From positions 13,850 through 39,873 of the forward strand of contig PDIP01000124.1 of NCBI GenBank assembly GCA_002811645.1: a stretch of DNA of 26,024 bases, written 5' to 3'. The notes under the pieces are model-generated. The model did no database searches. It saw only the letters and a program-made list of their open reading frames with translations, and had not been told where the DNA came from. Below, one piece after another: positions 1 to 9,800 of the stretch. This DNA is from Corallochytrium limacisporum. Taxonomy: Eukaryota; Opisthokonta. The translations under genes were made by a program, and so were the position numbers. Each line of letters opens with the position of its first letter. Within the stretch, counting starts at the first letter, position 1.

Positions 1-271
1 GCGGAGCACGACTTCGTCCCCCACCCCAAAACCCCATCTTTTAGTATGCCCGCGGCTTCGTTTGTGAACTGCAGTGAATATAGGGGACGGAACAGTATTG
101 TTCTGTATCTCTGTGTGTGTGTGTGTGTGTGGTGTGAGCGGTGGGAGGGTGGTGTGGATGGCTGCGGAGCACGACTTCGTCCCCCACCCCAAAACCCCAT
201 CTTTTAGTATGCCCGCGGCTTCGTTTGTGAACTGCAGCGAATATAGGGGACGGAACAGTATTGTTCTGTAT

Positions 272-313
<42 letters not shown>

Positions 314-327
314 AACAGTATTGTTCT
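1..327. repeat. ~163-bp tandem repeat, two copies plus a partial third
   Basis: The sequence from 1 to about 125 recurs at 164 onward with a period of 163 bp. I see only one substitution before the TG run (T at 75, C at 238). Each copy ends in the near-palindrome GAACAGTATTGTTC (90-103, 253-266) followed by (TG)n. A third copy of just this tail, from about 312, carries the palindrome at 313-326. The window edge cuts the first unit, so the array may extend further left. The copies are nearly identical, which indicates recent duplication or ongoing homogenisation. Confidence 0.95.
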
Positions 328-331
328 GTAT

Positions 332-418
<87 letters not shown>
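274..418. repeat. (TG)n dinucleotide microsatellites
   Basis: Two long uninterrupted TG runs, about 274-311 and 334-418, are separated by the short unit holding GAACAGTATTGTTC. A shorter run lies at about 112-131. All frames through here encode Cys-Val or Thr-His repeats, so ORFs across it are spurious. Alternating purine-pyrimidine DNA of this length can adopt Z-DNA and is prone to length polymorphism and assembly error. Confidence 0.97.
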
Positions 419-419
<1 letters not shown>

Positions 420-2900
420 CATGACTGACAGGCAATCCGCACAAAACTACGGGACACACGAATTCTGTCGTGGTCGTGTCGATTACCTGGAGAGCCATCG
501 AAAGAGTCCCAGGCATTAAACCACAATGTGGGAGGAATCGAGAAGATTTATCGAGAGCTGAGAATATTGCAAACATTATTTAGTATATTTAGTATTATAT
601 TTATCTTAATTGGGAAGTCTCATAATAGTCAGACCTATCTACAATTTTATAGCCTTCATCTACCGTGGTCTTGCCTTCCAACAACTCCCCCCCCCCACCA
701 CGGCCTGCTCCTTGGGGCTAGCGCGCTCTCCTAATTGGCCGGCCCGTACTCCGTCGGGAAGCACGCCGGTCCGGCATTTCCCCCCCCCTCCCTTTTTTTT
801 TTCCTTTTTTCTTTTACTTTGGAAACCCGAACGTCTCGTTGGTCGAGCAAGAACTAAAACACACACCAAAGAAGAGGGGGGGGGGGGGGAAGAGGGAGAG
901 AAAGTTAGTGGAGCGAGGTCAGATGTGACACGCAATGAGCGCATGACCGAGGGAGAGCGAGGATGAGCGACGGATATATCGCCCGGTGTGTGCATTAGCA
1001 CACGACGTGCGTGTGCGTCGAAGGAATGGCTTCGTTTGGTGTTATATTTTTTTCCCTTTTTGCTTGGTCGGAGCGGGTGGTGGTAAAATACACAGCAGGT
1101 ACGGGGACTGCGGATGGTAGGGGGGGGGGTTACATGCTCTGCCATTGGTGGGCATAAACTCACCTTTCCTTCAGAAGGAAGAAGTAACAAAGGAAAATAG
1201 GGAAGGAATTTTCAGACGAATGTGCTCGCACATCTTCCCCGGAGGTATTTTTTATTTCGTTTTTTTATACCATTTTTCCTTCCCCCCCCCTCCTCTCTAC
1301 CCTAACCTTCTCTTTGCACTCTCCGAAGTAAATACCGCGGCACGCCGCGGGTGAGACTCGTACGTGGGTCTCTTCCCGACCGTCCCTCTTTTATAACTTC
1401 CTATCCACCCAAGAAAATATTAGCGAAGGATTTGTACTTGTGACGTTCGTGTGTGAAGGGGATTGGCAAGCGGGCCACCGGGGGGAACGGACTACAGAAA
1501 AAATATGCAAGGGATACATACTCAACCTTTGTTTTGGAAAATCTGAAAAAAAAAAAGGAAATGGGAGAAGTCCACGCAACACAAACTTTACCTCGGACCA
1601 ATTTGCAGCAACAACCAAAAAAATAAAAGAAAGAGGTGTGTAGATGTAGACGAAGGGCGTAAAAGGTGGCCCCTATTCTCTAGGGCTATTGCGTGCTTTT
1701 TGTGACGCGTTGTGTGCGTGTGTGTGTGTGTGTGACTGCCCTCAGACGAAACCCAAAGGAGTCGGATTTTGGGGCGGCGTGAACGTGAACAACAAGCTAA
1801 AGATTAGATCAACAAGGGAATGCACTCACACACTCACACTCACATATGCGCACAGATGCCTGTCCTTTCTCATATATTTACTATTGCGTGATCAAAGTCC
1901 TTTTCCCTTGCGTGGTCTGCAGGGCGGTCTCGGGCATTCGGGAAAAGGGGGAGGGGGGCCTTCGGGAATTCCTTATTTTTTTTTTGTTTCGTTCGTTCGG
2001 GATAGGTGGCTTCCCCGCTGTGGCCCTTTTGGCTGTCTGAATAATTTTTTCTCTCAGAGATCGCGAGAAAATGAAAATTTTTCAGGTCACCCATCCGAAT
2101 TGGAAAGTACTGGAATGAGAGAGACATGGAGCACATCATCGAATTGGCAACGCACGTTTTATATAGATAAGTATGGGGGAAGGAAGCCCTGTATCTATCT
2201 TTAGACACCGCCGCACGCCTTGGGAAAAAGTGGGCCCAAGAGAGTGGGGGCAAGGAAGACAGGGAAAAGGGGGAAAAGGGAGAGAGTGAGAGAGATTGCC
2301 CAGGTTCTCTTTTTTTTTTGGTTTTTTTTTTTGGTTCGAATCCCGAGACCATGCGTGCGGCCCGCCGTTTTCTTGCTTGGTGTGTATATTTTGGGTGCGT
2401 TGAAAACCCTCGACGGTTGAGTTTGTGTGTGCGTGTGTGTGTGTGCGCCGACAAACACAAAACTTTCTCTCTCGCTCTCGCTCTCTCACTCTTCGTTTCC
2501 TTTTTTTTTCCCCCTTTGTTGGTCTGGGCTTCCCCTGCGTTGTTGGTGGTACGTTGCGTGTCGATCACGCACCGCCTTCGGCGACACCATACATGACATA
2601 CCGTGAAAACTTGGAAAATAGCTGCCGCACCGCACAATATCACCACCACCCGAACATTCCCTCTGGCTGAGATAATCCACTTTCCCCCGGGGGGGGGTGG
2701 GGTGGGGGGGAAGGGGGGAGTGTTCCGTTAGGACTGACAGATGTGCGTGTGTGGCTGGTCGTCCAAAACGGCGCGTAGTTTGTGGTGAACGGTGATCAAC
2801 AATGCTGCTGTACCTCATGCACACATTCATACACTTGTATACACAAGAACCAACTTAGGAAGCGAGTGCCTGATAGTTGGATGATAATCTTTTTGCGCAA
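420..2900. other. Intergenic low-complexity region upstream of WS/DGAT, no gene seen
   Basis: No ORF here looks like a protein. The longest frames are dominated by Lys, Arg, Ser, Pro and Thr-His runs produced by homopolymers. The stretch contains C runs (about 689, 781, 1281), G runs (about 877, 1120, 2684-2718), T runs (about 797, 1975, 2310, 2323, 2503) and short (TG)n near 1720 and 2424. A GTGTGC-ATTA-GCACAC hairpin lies near 987. Purine-rich and pyrimidine-rich blocks alternate on the same strand. Confidence 0.7.
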
Positions 2901-2922
2901 GAAGTCTCGGGATCCCAGAGGG

Positions 2923-2929
2923 TATTTAA
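2923..2929 (+). promoter_or_regulatory. TATA-like box upstream of WS/DGAT
   Basis: TATTTAA lies 106 nt before the WS/DGAT start codon, just after a near-palindrome centred on GGGATCCC (about 2909-2917). If it acts as a TATA box at the usual spacing, transcription would start near 2950-2960 and give a leader of about 80 nt. A second AT-rich candidate, GATAATTTT at 2984-2992, is closer to the start codon. Neither is proven. Confidence 0.4.
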
Positions 2930-2939
2930 GGAATCGCCC

Positions 2940-3038
2940 ATGCCCCGGCTTATCACCAAGCTCTTATCAAATCCCCTAAGTTCGATAATTTTGAAACTTC
3001 GCGTTTCAGTGAAACAGCAAAACATATATTCAAGATGA
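2940..3038 (+). CDS. Possible 32-codon upstream ORF overlapping the WS/DGAT start by ATGA
   Basis: An ATG at 2940 opens a 32-codon frame that stays open to a TGA at 3036-3038. That stop overlaps the WS/DGAT start codon (3035-3037) as ATGA. The peptide would be basic and hydrophobic and matches nothing I recognise. It matters only if the mRNA begins before 2940. If TATTTAA at 2923 sets the start site, the ATG would probably lie outside the transcript. The overlap could be chance. Confidence 0.25.
   Translation: MPRLITKLLSNPLSSIILKLRVSVKQQNIYSR
2949..2988 (-). promoter_or_regulatory. Cluster of GATA-type motifs upstream of WS/DGAT
   Basis: CTTATCA occurs at 2949-2955 and 2963-2969, which is TGATAAG on the minus strand. 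GATAA occurs at 2984-2988 on the plus strand. Paired HGATAR sites are the classic target of GATA zinc-finger regulators, including the nitrogen regulators of fungi. Whether this organism uses such a factor here is inference. Short motifs also arise by chance. Confidence 0.3.
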
Positions 3039-4540
3039 ACAGACAATACGGAAAGAACACGCTCACTAAGCCTCTGAGTCCTCTCGACAATGCCTTTCGC
3101 GTCTTCGAGGGCTGTGAGGGCCAGATCATGACCGTCGGCAGCGTTTGGGTCTTCGACGAGGGTCTGGATGAGATGACAGTCTATGATGCCGTTGATCGGT
3201 GGATCAGCGAGTTCCCAGAATTGAAAATGAAGGCCATGGACCGTAGCTTCAAGCACCTCATACCCCGGGCTGACTGGGTAATCGATCAGAAGTTTAGCAT
3301 TGAGCGTCATTTGACTTTTGAGAAGCTCCCGACCGGTAGCGCTGCCGAACTCCGCAAGCGCGTCGGTGACCTGTATGCCGCTCCTCTCGAACAAGACCGC
3401 CCCCTGTGGCACATGACTGTGTTCACCAACTACGATGGCGGAGCTGCTGTCCTCAACCGCATGAACCACGCCTACCTGGACGGCCAGGGTGGCATCCGTA
3501 TGCTTCTGCAGCTCTGTGAGCAGGACCCCGAGAAGCTCAAGAAGCTTGCTGGCCACACTGCTCGTGCCAAGATGCTGGCCAAGAAACCTACTCTGACCAA
3601 GCGCGTCACCTCCACCGCCGTGGACACCTACCATACCAAGGTCAACACTGGCATGAATTTCCTGGTCGCTCTGGTCTACGCCTACATTGCCGGTATCATT
3701 GCTCTGGCGAATGGCATGGTTGATATTGCACGCGACTGGCTGCGCTACTTCATGTTTGTTGCCTGGTGCCAGTACCATACTTGGACTAAGGCTTTCAAGG
3801 TGATGACCACCCGCCGCACGATCTTCAATCTGCCTGACTCTCCTATCAAGGACTGGACCTGGTCCGAGGCCATCTCCGTTGCCGACATGAAGAAGATTGG
3901 CAAGGCCATTGGTGGTGTCTCCATCAACGATCTGATGGTTGGACTGCTGCAGCAAACTATGATCCAGTACGCTGAAGAACAAAACGGCAAGATCCCTGAG
4001 AAGACTTTCAATGTCTTCACCCCCATCAGCAAGCGCGCTTGGGACGACTGGGACCTTGGCAACAAGGTCTCCGGTGCCGTTGTGCCCTTCCGCACCGACC
4101 TCAATGATATCGTCGACATTATCCGGGATGTTAACAAGGAAATGGGTATGGTTAAGCTCAACACTGTTGAGAGTGACCTTGGATACTACACAAGTCCGCT
4201 CACCATGTCCTTCCCGCCGGCTTGGGGCCGCACCATCTTTGGCCACATGCGCCACAACTACATGCACGCCCTGCTGACCAACGTGCCCGGTCCCACCGAG
4301 GCTCTTGTCTTTGCCGGCAAGGAAATCACTGCCATGATCCCTGTCGTACCCCAACCGGCCGTTGGTGCCATCGGTACCGCCGTCATCAGCTACAATGGTG
4401 TTGCCCGCCTTTGCCTGGTTACCGATCAGGGACACATCAAGGGTGGCTCTCAGGCCCTCGCCGACCAGTACGTCAAGAACTACGAGGATCTGAGGGACCG
4501 TGTCCTCGGCAAGGAAGCCGCCACGGTCGGTGGCCAGTAA
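3035..4540 (+). CDS. Wax ester synthase / diacylglycerol acyltransferase (WS/DGAT family)
   Basis: This 501-residue acyltransferase is expected to transfer an acyl-CoA chain to diacylglycerol (triacylglycerol) or to a fatty alcohol (wax ester), probably at ER or lipid-droplet membranes. The active-site motif reads NHAYLDG, with H145, D149 and G150; the family norm is HHxxxDG, so the first His is Asn. The second His, the presumed catalytic base, is kept. The C-terminal half has the WS/DGAT C-terminal domain signatures SINDL (296-300) and TNVPGP (415-420), then the hydrophobic core around 436-463. A membrane segment lies at about 206-227 and possibly another at 234-248. ATG at 3035 is the first Met of the frame, with purine at -3; the stop is TAA. 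Codon use is strongly biased (C-ending codons, GGT, CGC/CGT), suggesting high expression. Substrate preference cannot be read from sequence. Confidence 0.93.
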   Translation: MNRQYGKNTLTKPLSPLDNAFRVFEGCEGQIMTVGSVWVFDEGLDEMTVYDAVDRWISEFPELKMKAMDRSFKHLIPRADWVIDQKFSIERHLTFEKLPTGSAAELRKRVGDLYAAPLEQDRPLWHMTVFTNYDGGAAVLNRMNHAYLDGQGGIRMLLQLCEQDPEKLKKLAGHTARAKMLAKKPTLTKRVTSTAVDTYHTKVNTGMNFLVALVYAYIAGIIALANGMVDIARDWLRYFMFVAWCQYHTWTKAFKVMTTRRTIFNLPDSPIKDWTWSEAISVADMKKIGKAIGGVSINDLMVGLLQQTMIQYAEEQNGKIPEKTFNVFTPISKRAWDDWDLGNKVSGAVVPFRTDLNDIVDIIRDVNKEMGMVKLNTVESDLGYYTSPLTMSFPPAWGRTIFGHMRHNYMHALLTNVPGPTEALVFAGKEITAMIPVVPQPAVGAIGTAVISYNGVARLCLVTDQGHIKGGSQALADQYVKNYEDLRDRVLGKEAATVGGQ

Positions 4541-4772
4541 AAAAAAGGAATCAGAAACGGAACATCTTCATCACGACGTGACGAGAGAGTACCGTTTTTA
4601 GTAGCAACATGTAAATAGAATGAAACTTAGTTTAAAAAAACAAGATTGCCTCGTAGGAAAGTTGCGTCAGCGAATGTTATGTTTGGTGATAAATTCTTTA
4701 ATTCGTAGTAGTTCAATTCTTCAATTCTTCAATTCTTACAATGAGTTTGGTTTGGCTCCGTTTTGGAAATTC
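4541..4772. other. Short convergent 3' intergenic region with TTCAATTC x3
   Basis: Only 232 bp separate the stop of WS/DGAT from the stop of the oppositely oriented acyltransferase, so both 3' UTRs and polyadenylation sites must lie here and may overlap. It is AT-rich. An 8-bp unit TTCAATTC is repeated three times head to tail at 4712-4735. No AATAAA is present; TGTAAAT occurs near 4610. Confidence 0.6.
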
Positions 4773-6641
4773 CTACATGTGGTTGTGCAGCTTTTCTTTG
4801 TCCTCCGCCATCAGCGCCGGGGGCATGACGTCCAGAACATTTGGGTGGGCTGTGGCCAGGCTGAGGAATTCCTCAATTTCCAGGGCGGCATCCATGGAGC
4901 CCGCGATCTGCAGAAAGTCTGCGACCAGCGCATGGGGCAGACCGTACGCTCCAACGGCAACCTTTCCCTTTATAGATCCTTTGCGAGGTGGCAGACCTCT
5001 ATTGCCGACGTTGTTCGCGTGCAGTGAGTGACAGCTGTTCATAATGGTCGCCAGGGCAGCCAGTGTGACTCCGCCAACCTGGGAGGTGGAAGAAATCGCG
5101 CTGGCGTCTGAGCACTGACGGCTGTCAGCCAGAGTGGTGCCATTGTACACCACCCAGGCGAAGGCAGCACGCTCGGGCATTGTGCTGCCCGGTGCTTGCA
5201 TATGGAAGGCGGCCAGGAACTTGCGCCATGTAATCGGTGCAGGCTCCCCGTCCGCCAAGTCAACAATACCACCAAAGGCAGTGTACAAGCGGCGAGCATG
5301 GATGGAGTCCGAGCTCAAGTTGCACATGCGACAGAATTCCATAAACTCAATCTCTCCCTTCCTCTCCGGGTCATGATTGAGGAACTTCCGCAGCAAGCGC
5401 CGTTGGGCTGAAATGTCTAGGCGCTGGCGCGCCTCGACGTACCAAGCATCCCGTTTGAAGGTCTGGATGGCACCAGCATTGACCAGGTCATTCTCCAGCT
5501 GCAAATCTTCTACACCGTGCGGCACGCACGGCACACGCAAGCGCTTGGCCATCAACCGGCGAGTCCGTTCGGCAAAGAGCACCGGGTTCTGCCGTTCAAT
5601 GTCACTGGGCCGCACGGTGGGCATGAAGTGGATTTCCAGCCCATTGTTCCACCGGCAGAAGAGCCGAAGCCATGCCCAGGAACTGTTGAAGTTGGTCCAA
5701 CCTGGGTCAGTGGTTCCAGTCTTATAGCGGAGCACAACGGGCTGCACCGGGGCACCGGCACTGAAGATACCGGCCTTGAAGCGCATGAGGGCCTTGTTGT
5801 TACCACACGTTCCTTCCGGAAAGACCAGAATGGGGAAGTAATTCGGATTGCCCACGCGCTGCAGGATGGCCTTGGTCACCTTACGTTTGGACTCAACGCT
5901 GCCCCCGCGGTCCACCCATATGCCCTGCACAGCGTTAATATACTGACTGTAGATTGGCTGGGTTTGGCTGGCGGTGGAGGCCAACGGCAACGTAGTCACA
6001 AACGACTGCAAAAGAAAAGCATCCATGTAGCTCACATGGTTACTCACCAAAATGCGCGTACGGTGGTCCCGTCGACCGTAAACTTCAATATTGTGAAATC
6101 CAACAAAGAAGCAGAGCACGCGAGCAAGGCCCTGGGTCTGCGTGAGTAGGAACTTGCGGGTTCTGCTGAGGGGCTTCGGGTAGCCCCGAGCGTCATATTT
6201 TGGTTTGTACCCGATCACACACAACCGGATCCAAGCAATGCCCACCAGACCAGTCAGCACAAAGCCAACGAAACGCAGGAAGGGCAGGAGGAAGAGCGCA
6301 AAGCAAGCAATTGTCTCCTTCACGGCTTGCGCCGAGCTCCAACTCGTCCCGTGTCGTTCTGTTGGGGAAGGAAGAGTCAACTGTTCCTTCAAAAGATTCA
6401 AACTAAGGTCAATGCGAGCATTGGTTTCCTCGTTCTTAATCTCTTCCAATATACTGTCCATGGCATATTCGGCATCGACTCCCGCGATGTGTGACAACCC
6501 GCGCTGCAGGTTCACCAATACATCATGCACTGGGCTAATCTTTTCCCGTTTCGAAGAAGCCCGCTTCTTCGGTCCCACGGAAAATACGTCATTGTCATAT
6601 ATGACAGCTGCCGAAGGTTCGACTGTGATGTTGGGCGCCAT
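4773..6641 (-). CDS. LPCAT-like lysophospholipid acyltransferase with EF-hand region
   Basis: This 622-residue protein belongs to the PlsC/LPLAT acyltransferase superfamily and most resembles animal LPCAT1/2. It probably reacylates lysophosphatidylcholine or related lysolipids with acyl-CoA at the ER or Golgi. A soluble ~105-residue N-terminal region precedes a hydrophobic segment at about 110-143. Motif I is NHVSYMD (H202, D207). The substrate-binding motif is FPEGTCGN (274-281), followed by PVQPVVLRY (298-306), all close to LPCAT family sequence. An EF-hand-like loop lies at 424-435 (D424, E426, G429, I431, E435), with Lys at position 5, so calcium binding is uncertain. A second EF-hand-like region near 495-525 is degenerate. 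I see no C-terminal KDEL or KKxx signal. The ATG at 6641 is the first of the frame; the stop is TAG. Codon bias is weaker than in WS/DGAT. Exact acyl acceptor is not determinable. Confidence 0.9.
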   Translation of the reverse strand: MAPNITVEPSAAVIYDNDVFSVGPKKRASSKREKISPVHDVLVNLQRGLSHIAGVDAEYAMDSILEEIKNEETNARIDLSLNLLKEQLTLPSPTERHGTSWSSAQAVKETIACFALFLLPFLRFVGFVLTGLVGIAWIRLCVIGYKPKYDARGYPKPLSRTRKFLLTQTQGLARVLCFFVGFHNIEVYGRRDHRTRILVSNHVSYMDAFLLQSFVTTLPLASTASQTQPIYSQYINAVQGIWVDRGGSVESKRKVTKAILQRVGNPNYFPILVFPEGTCGNNKALMRFKAGIFSAGAPVQPVVLRYKTGTTDPGWTNFNSSWAWLRLFCRWNNGLEIHFMPTVRPSDIERQNPVLFAERTRRLMAKRLRVPCVPHGVEDLQLENDLVNAGAIQTFKRDAWYVEARQRLDISAQRRLLRKFLNHDPERKGEIEFMEFCRMCNLSSDSIHARRLYTAFGGIVDLADGEPAPITWRKFLAAFHMQAPGSTMPERAAFAWVVYNGTTLADSRQCSDASAISSTSQVGGVTLAALATIMNSCHSLHANNVGNRGLPPRKGSIKGKVAVGAYGLPHALVADFLQIAGSMDAALEIEEFLSLATAHPNVLDVMPPALMAEDKEKLHNHM

Positions 6642-6690
6642 AGTTTCCCGAGCGTACTCTGTCTAGGCACCCTCTATATGTGCGTAAATG

Positions 6691-6697
6691 TATATAT
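6691..6697 (-). promoter_or_regulatory. TATA-like box upstream of the LPCAT-like gene
   Basis: TATATA on the minus strand lies about 50-56 nt before the start codon at 6641. The spacing resembles that of the TATAATAA in front of the TM9SF gene, which supports a short-leader promoter. The assignment is by motif and position only. Confidence 0.4.
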
Positions 6698-6699
6698 CT

Positions 6700-8000
6700 C
6701 AGACCGATATAACTACTTGCGAAGTCCGAGCCCAGTTCTTTGAGTGACAAGGACTTGGGCGACGGTCAATGTACAGTTCCTTCTCGTTTTCAAAGCAACT
6801 GTTTCCGTGTGAATGGAAAGTGAGATTCCGTGCTGGAAGTCTCTGGCCAACTCGCCTCTAGCCACAGTTAGAATGGCTTTTCCTTTGAAATACGTTCATT
6901 GAGGATCTGGCACAAACCCGCCATTAGTCTGAACTGTAACGATACTTATCCGAACGTATCAGTAAATCTATTGCCACATCAGTTGGGCACCAAACATATG
7001 CGAGGAGCTGCGCAATGGCGCTTGAAAAGCTTAACAAAGTGTCCGCATACAAATCTTCATTGACTTGAGACATCTACCCAACACAAACCACCCGACTCTA
7101 CCAACTAACTTGGTACGACGCTGCCACTTTGCAATAGTTCCTGTTTCTTCCCCTCCTGGACACAGAGGAGCTTTGCTTTATTTTTGATTTTTTGTCAGAA
7201 CTTAAAGTATAGGGGACATATCCAGTAAATGACAAGGACCATCGGTGATGTACCCAAGTGGCGTGTTAAACAACACCAACTTTCTTGTTCCACTTCGACT
7301 TAAACTGGCGCGGAACTGTCTGTATGAATTGTACCTCCCCACCAATACGTAGTGCGGCTTTCCTATATATTATATACTTAAAGTCTTGCTGCTGATTTGT
7401 AATCTCGTAATTATTCAACCCATCTATCGGAGACGAGCAAAGGGGGAAATAAGAGCAAAAAAAGGAAAAACGGCCGGTACCTTTTGAGCCACAACACGGG
7501 GGGGGGAAGGACCCCCACTGGACACGCAACCGGAGAACGCGCCTTTTTCATACTGAACCGCTCCCTCCCTCTTCCTCCCCTAGTCCCCCTCCCCTCCTTT
7601 TTCTCTTCGTTCTTCTTCCCCCACCCAAGCAGCCACCACCACCCCTCCCCCCCCCCTTGTGTGTGTGTGAGTTTGTGAGTGTGATATCCCCCCCCTTCTT
7701 CTTCTTCCTTCGTCACGCTCCCCTCGCGGCATGTTCTATAGTAAACGTTAAGCGTACACCCCGTGGCCCATCTCTTCAGATCTTGTTTTTTTTTTTTTGT
7801 GGCTGCTTTCCCGGTCTGATCGGAGACAACGGGGTTCCATTTTAATGCCTCCCACCCACTGCCCTTCTCCCCCCGCCTTCCCTCCTGCACTGCTACCCCT
7901 CCTCCTTCCCCTCCCCCCCCCCACAGTCGCAAAGGTAGTTAAAGTACCAGCAGTTCGGAAGAAGAAATCCTTCGGAGACGTGCGTGCGGTTGCGTGTAAG
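6700..8000. other. Upstream region of LPCAT-like gene, unique then homopolymer-rich, no gene seen
   Basis: 6700-7440 is ordinary-complexity DNA with no ORF that looks coding. From about 7440 to 7930 the plus strand becomes extremely C/T-rich, with C runs near 7648, 7688 and 7911, a T run near 7787 and a G run at about 7500. A short (TG)n lies near 7660. ORFs here are Gly/Glu/Lys-rich or Pro/Ser-rich artefacts of the base composition. Confidence 0.6.
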
Positions 8001-8734
8001 TGTTGTGCGTGGAGCAAAAGGTAGTGGAGTGTCAAGGGTACGCGGTTTACCCCTGGGTCCCGGTGTGGGAACCCAGTACGTTGAGTATCGAACTGCCAAC
8101 CGCTGTGGAGCACGGAGACTGCCTTGCCCAGTCTACCCAATGAGCGACCGACTGTAAGAGAAGAAGTGGTAGGCCAATCGGCGAGCTGGGTCCGCATATC
8201 CTATACTGAAAGTACTGTTCTGTGTTGGGCAGTGGTCGGGGTGAGAAACGGTCACACGGTCCGTAATGAAAATCTATCCGCAGTCTTGCCACGTACTTGA
8301 CACGTGAAATACATACATTAAGTATAGAAACAGAGAACGCTCTGGAGCAAAAACGAAGGAGGTCTGCTCACTCCTGGCGTAATCCAGGCCCTGTTTATGG
8401 TCCTAAGTCTCTCAATAGTGAAAGTGCCGCACTGGGCCAAGACATTTCTATTCCGACGGATTGGATAACGGTGACCGACGGGTGGGAGGGAGGAGGGGTG
8501 GCAATTAACCCACCCCCGAGTCTCTCATACTTAATGTATAGCAGATGTGGGCAGCTGACAAGAACTGAGATTAATAAATCGAATACTCGGCACGCCGGGC
8601 AGATCTACAGTCATAGGCGATTGATACGTGGGAGGTATAAAGTACAGTACATTTAATATCGTATACGATGTGGATATCGTTCTGCCGCATTAAAAAAAAA
8701 CTTTACCCAAGAGCCTTTGCAGCACCCCCTTTGT

Positions 8735-8868
8735 GTACATTCACTACCGGGTCTGTGCCGCAATCGAGGAGCCACCCGCCGGAGGCTCGATAAAAAGAAC
8801 GTGTGCACCACCCGACGCTATCGCGTCCGGTGCGGTGCGGACTGGCCGCCAATCGGGTACATTCACTA
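8735..8868. repeat. Diverged direct repeat (12-bp core)
   Basis: GTACATTCACTA occurs at 8735-8746 and again at 8857-8868, a spacing of 122 bp. Some downstream similarity follows each copy (a CCGCAA...GAGCCACC pattern near 8759-8776 and 8895-8912). This looks like an old, diverged tandem duplication. The interval is GC-rich and contains short hairpins such as ATCGAG...CTCGAT (8763-8768 with 8786-8791). No function is evident. Confidence 0.4.
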
Positions 8869-9800
8869 TAGAAGGTATCCACCCGGGGAAGCACCGCAAA
8901 GAGCCACCAGCCGCATTGCATCTTGGGGCCGCCATCGCCGGGTACAGGGCCCGGGGGCTTAAAATGGTCAGCCCGGCCTTTCCAGTGGGGCGGCGGCAGG
9001 AGGCAAGAGTATGGGGAGCGAGCAAAGGGGGGGGGGGCGAGGGTTGGAAGACAAAGAAAGCCTGTGAGGGGGAGGGGGATCCCAGGGGAAGGGGCTTTGA
9101 GCCTTTGTAACCGTGCCCCGAGACACCCAAAAAAGAAAGGGCCTTGGTTAGTGCACGCCCGGAGGCGAGGCGTTAGAGAAACAAAAGAAATCAAGCGAGA
9201 AATCTCCTGGGCTTGGGCTCTAAGAGTATACTGGACGAAAATGATGTGATCGGGGACTAACGGGAAGTTTGTAGATGACACATGGAGTAGGCATACAGGG
9301 TGTACCAAGAGGTATGCCCGGGTTCACGTAGCTGCAGAGGAGTGTTCCAATATTTCTTCGGCAACTGCAAACATAGGCTTAGGGCGGCACTGACACTGGC
9401 CATCATCACAAAACAGGAGAGCATGGGCTTGTCGGTACCAGATACGTGGGCAGCTATTGGGTGGAAGTATTACTCACTACGTATGTAATTGCTCATTCCT
9501 GGAATCCCCACTGTCCGAACACGATTAGTTCGCAGTAAATGTAACGGCAGCATTTTGAGCATGAACCAATGATATGACCGGATTGATCCCACTAGGTGCT
9601 CCTAACTGCTCTCCGGCGTTCTACTTATCTCTATCCCGTACTTTAGAAGAAAAACATACCCCCAAAGGTATTCCACGCATGCGATCGCATGTTCAGTTCT
9701 ATCCGTACTTTCACAATAGTGACCACAGATCACATGAAGAGTGAGAGCAGCATCCGATTCCTCGCTTTCAGTCTGGTGGGACGGGAGTAGACGTAGGGGA

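Noticed and set aside
41-526. ORFs encoding Thr-His or Cys-Val repeats
   Set aside because: Direct translation of (TG)n microsatellite; not genes.
2333-2343. tRNA-like T-loop GGTTCGAATCC
   Set aside because: Flanking T run and downstream bases do not form a T-stem, and no acceptor or anticodon stem is visible.
1870-2649. 259-codon minus-strand ORF
   Set aside because: Lys/Arg/Ser/Pro low complexity produced by homopolymers and (TG)n; no motif.
2855-4435. 526-codon ORF on the minus strand opposite WS/DGAT
   Set aside because: It mirrors a clear WS/DGAT gene and exists because of codon bias. Its product is Val/Gly/His/Asp-rich with no family resemblance.
8703-9308. 201-codon minus-strand frame
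   Set aside because: Begins at a non-ATG codon, crosses G runs, and has no recognisable motif.
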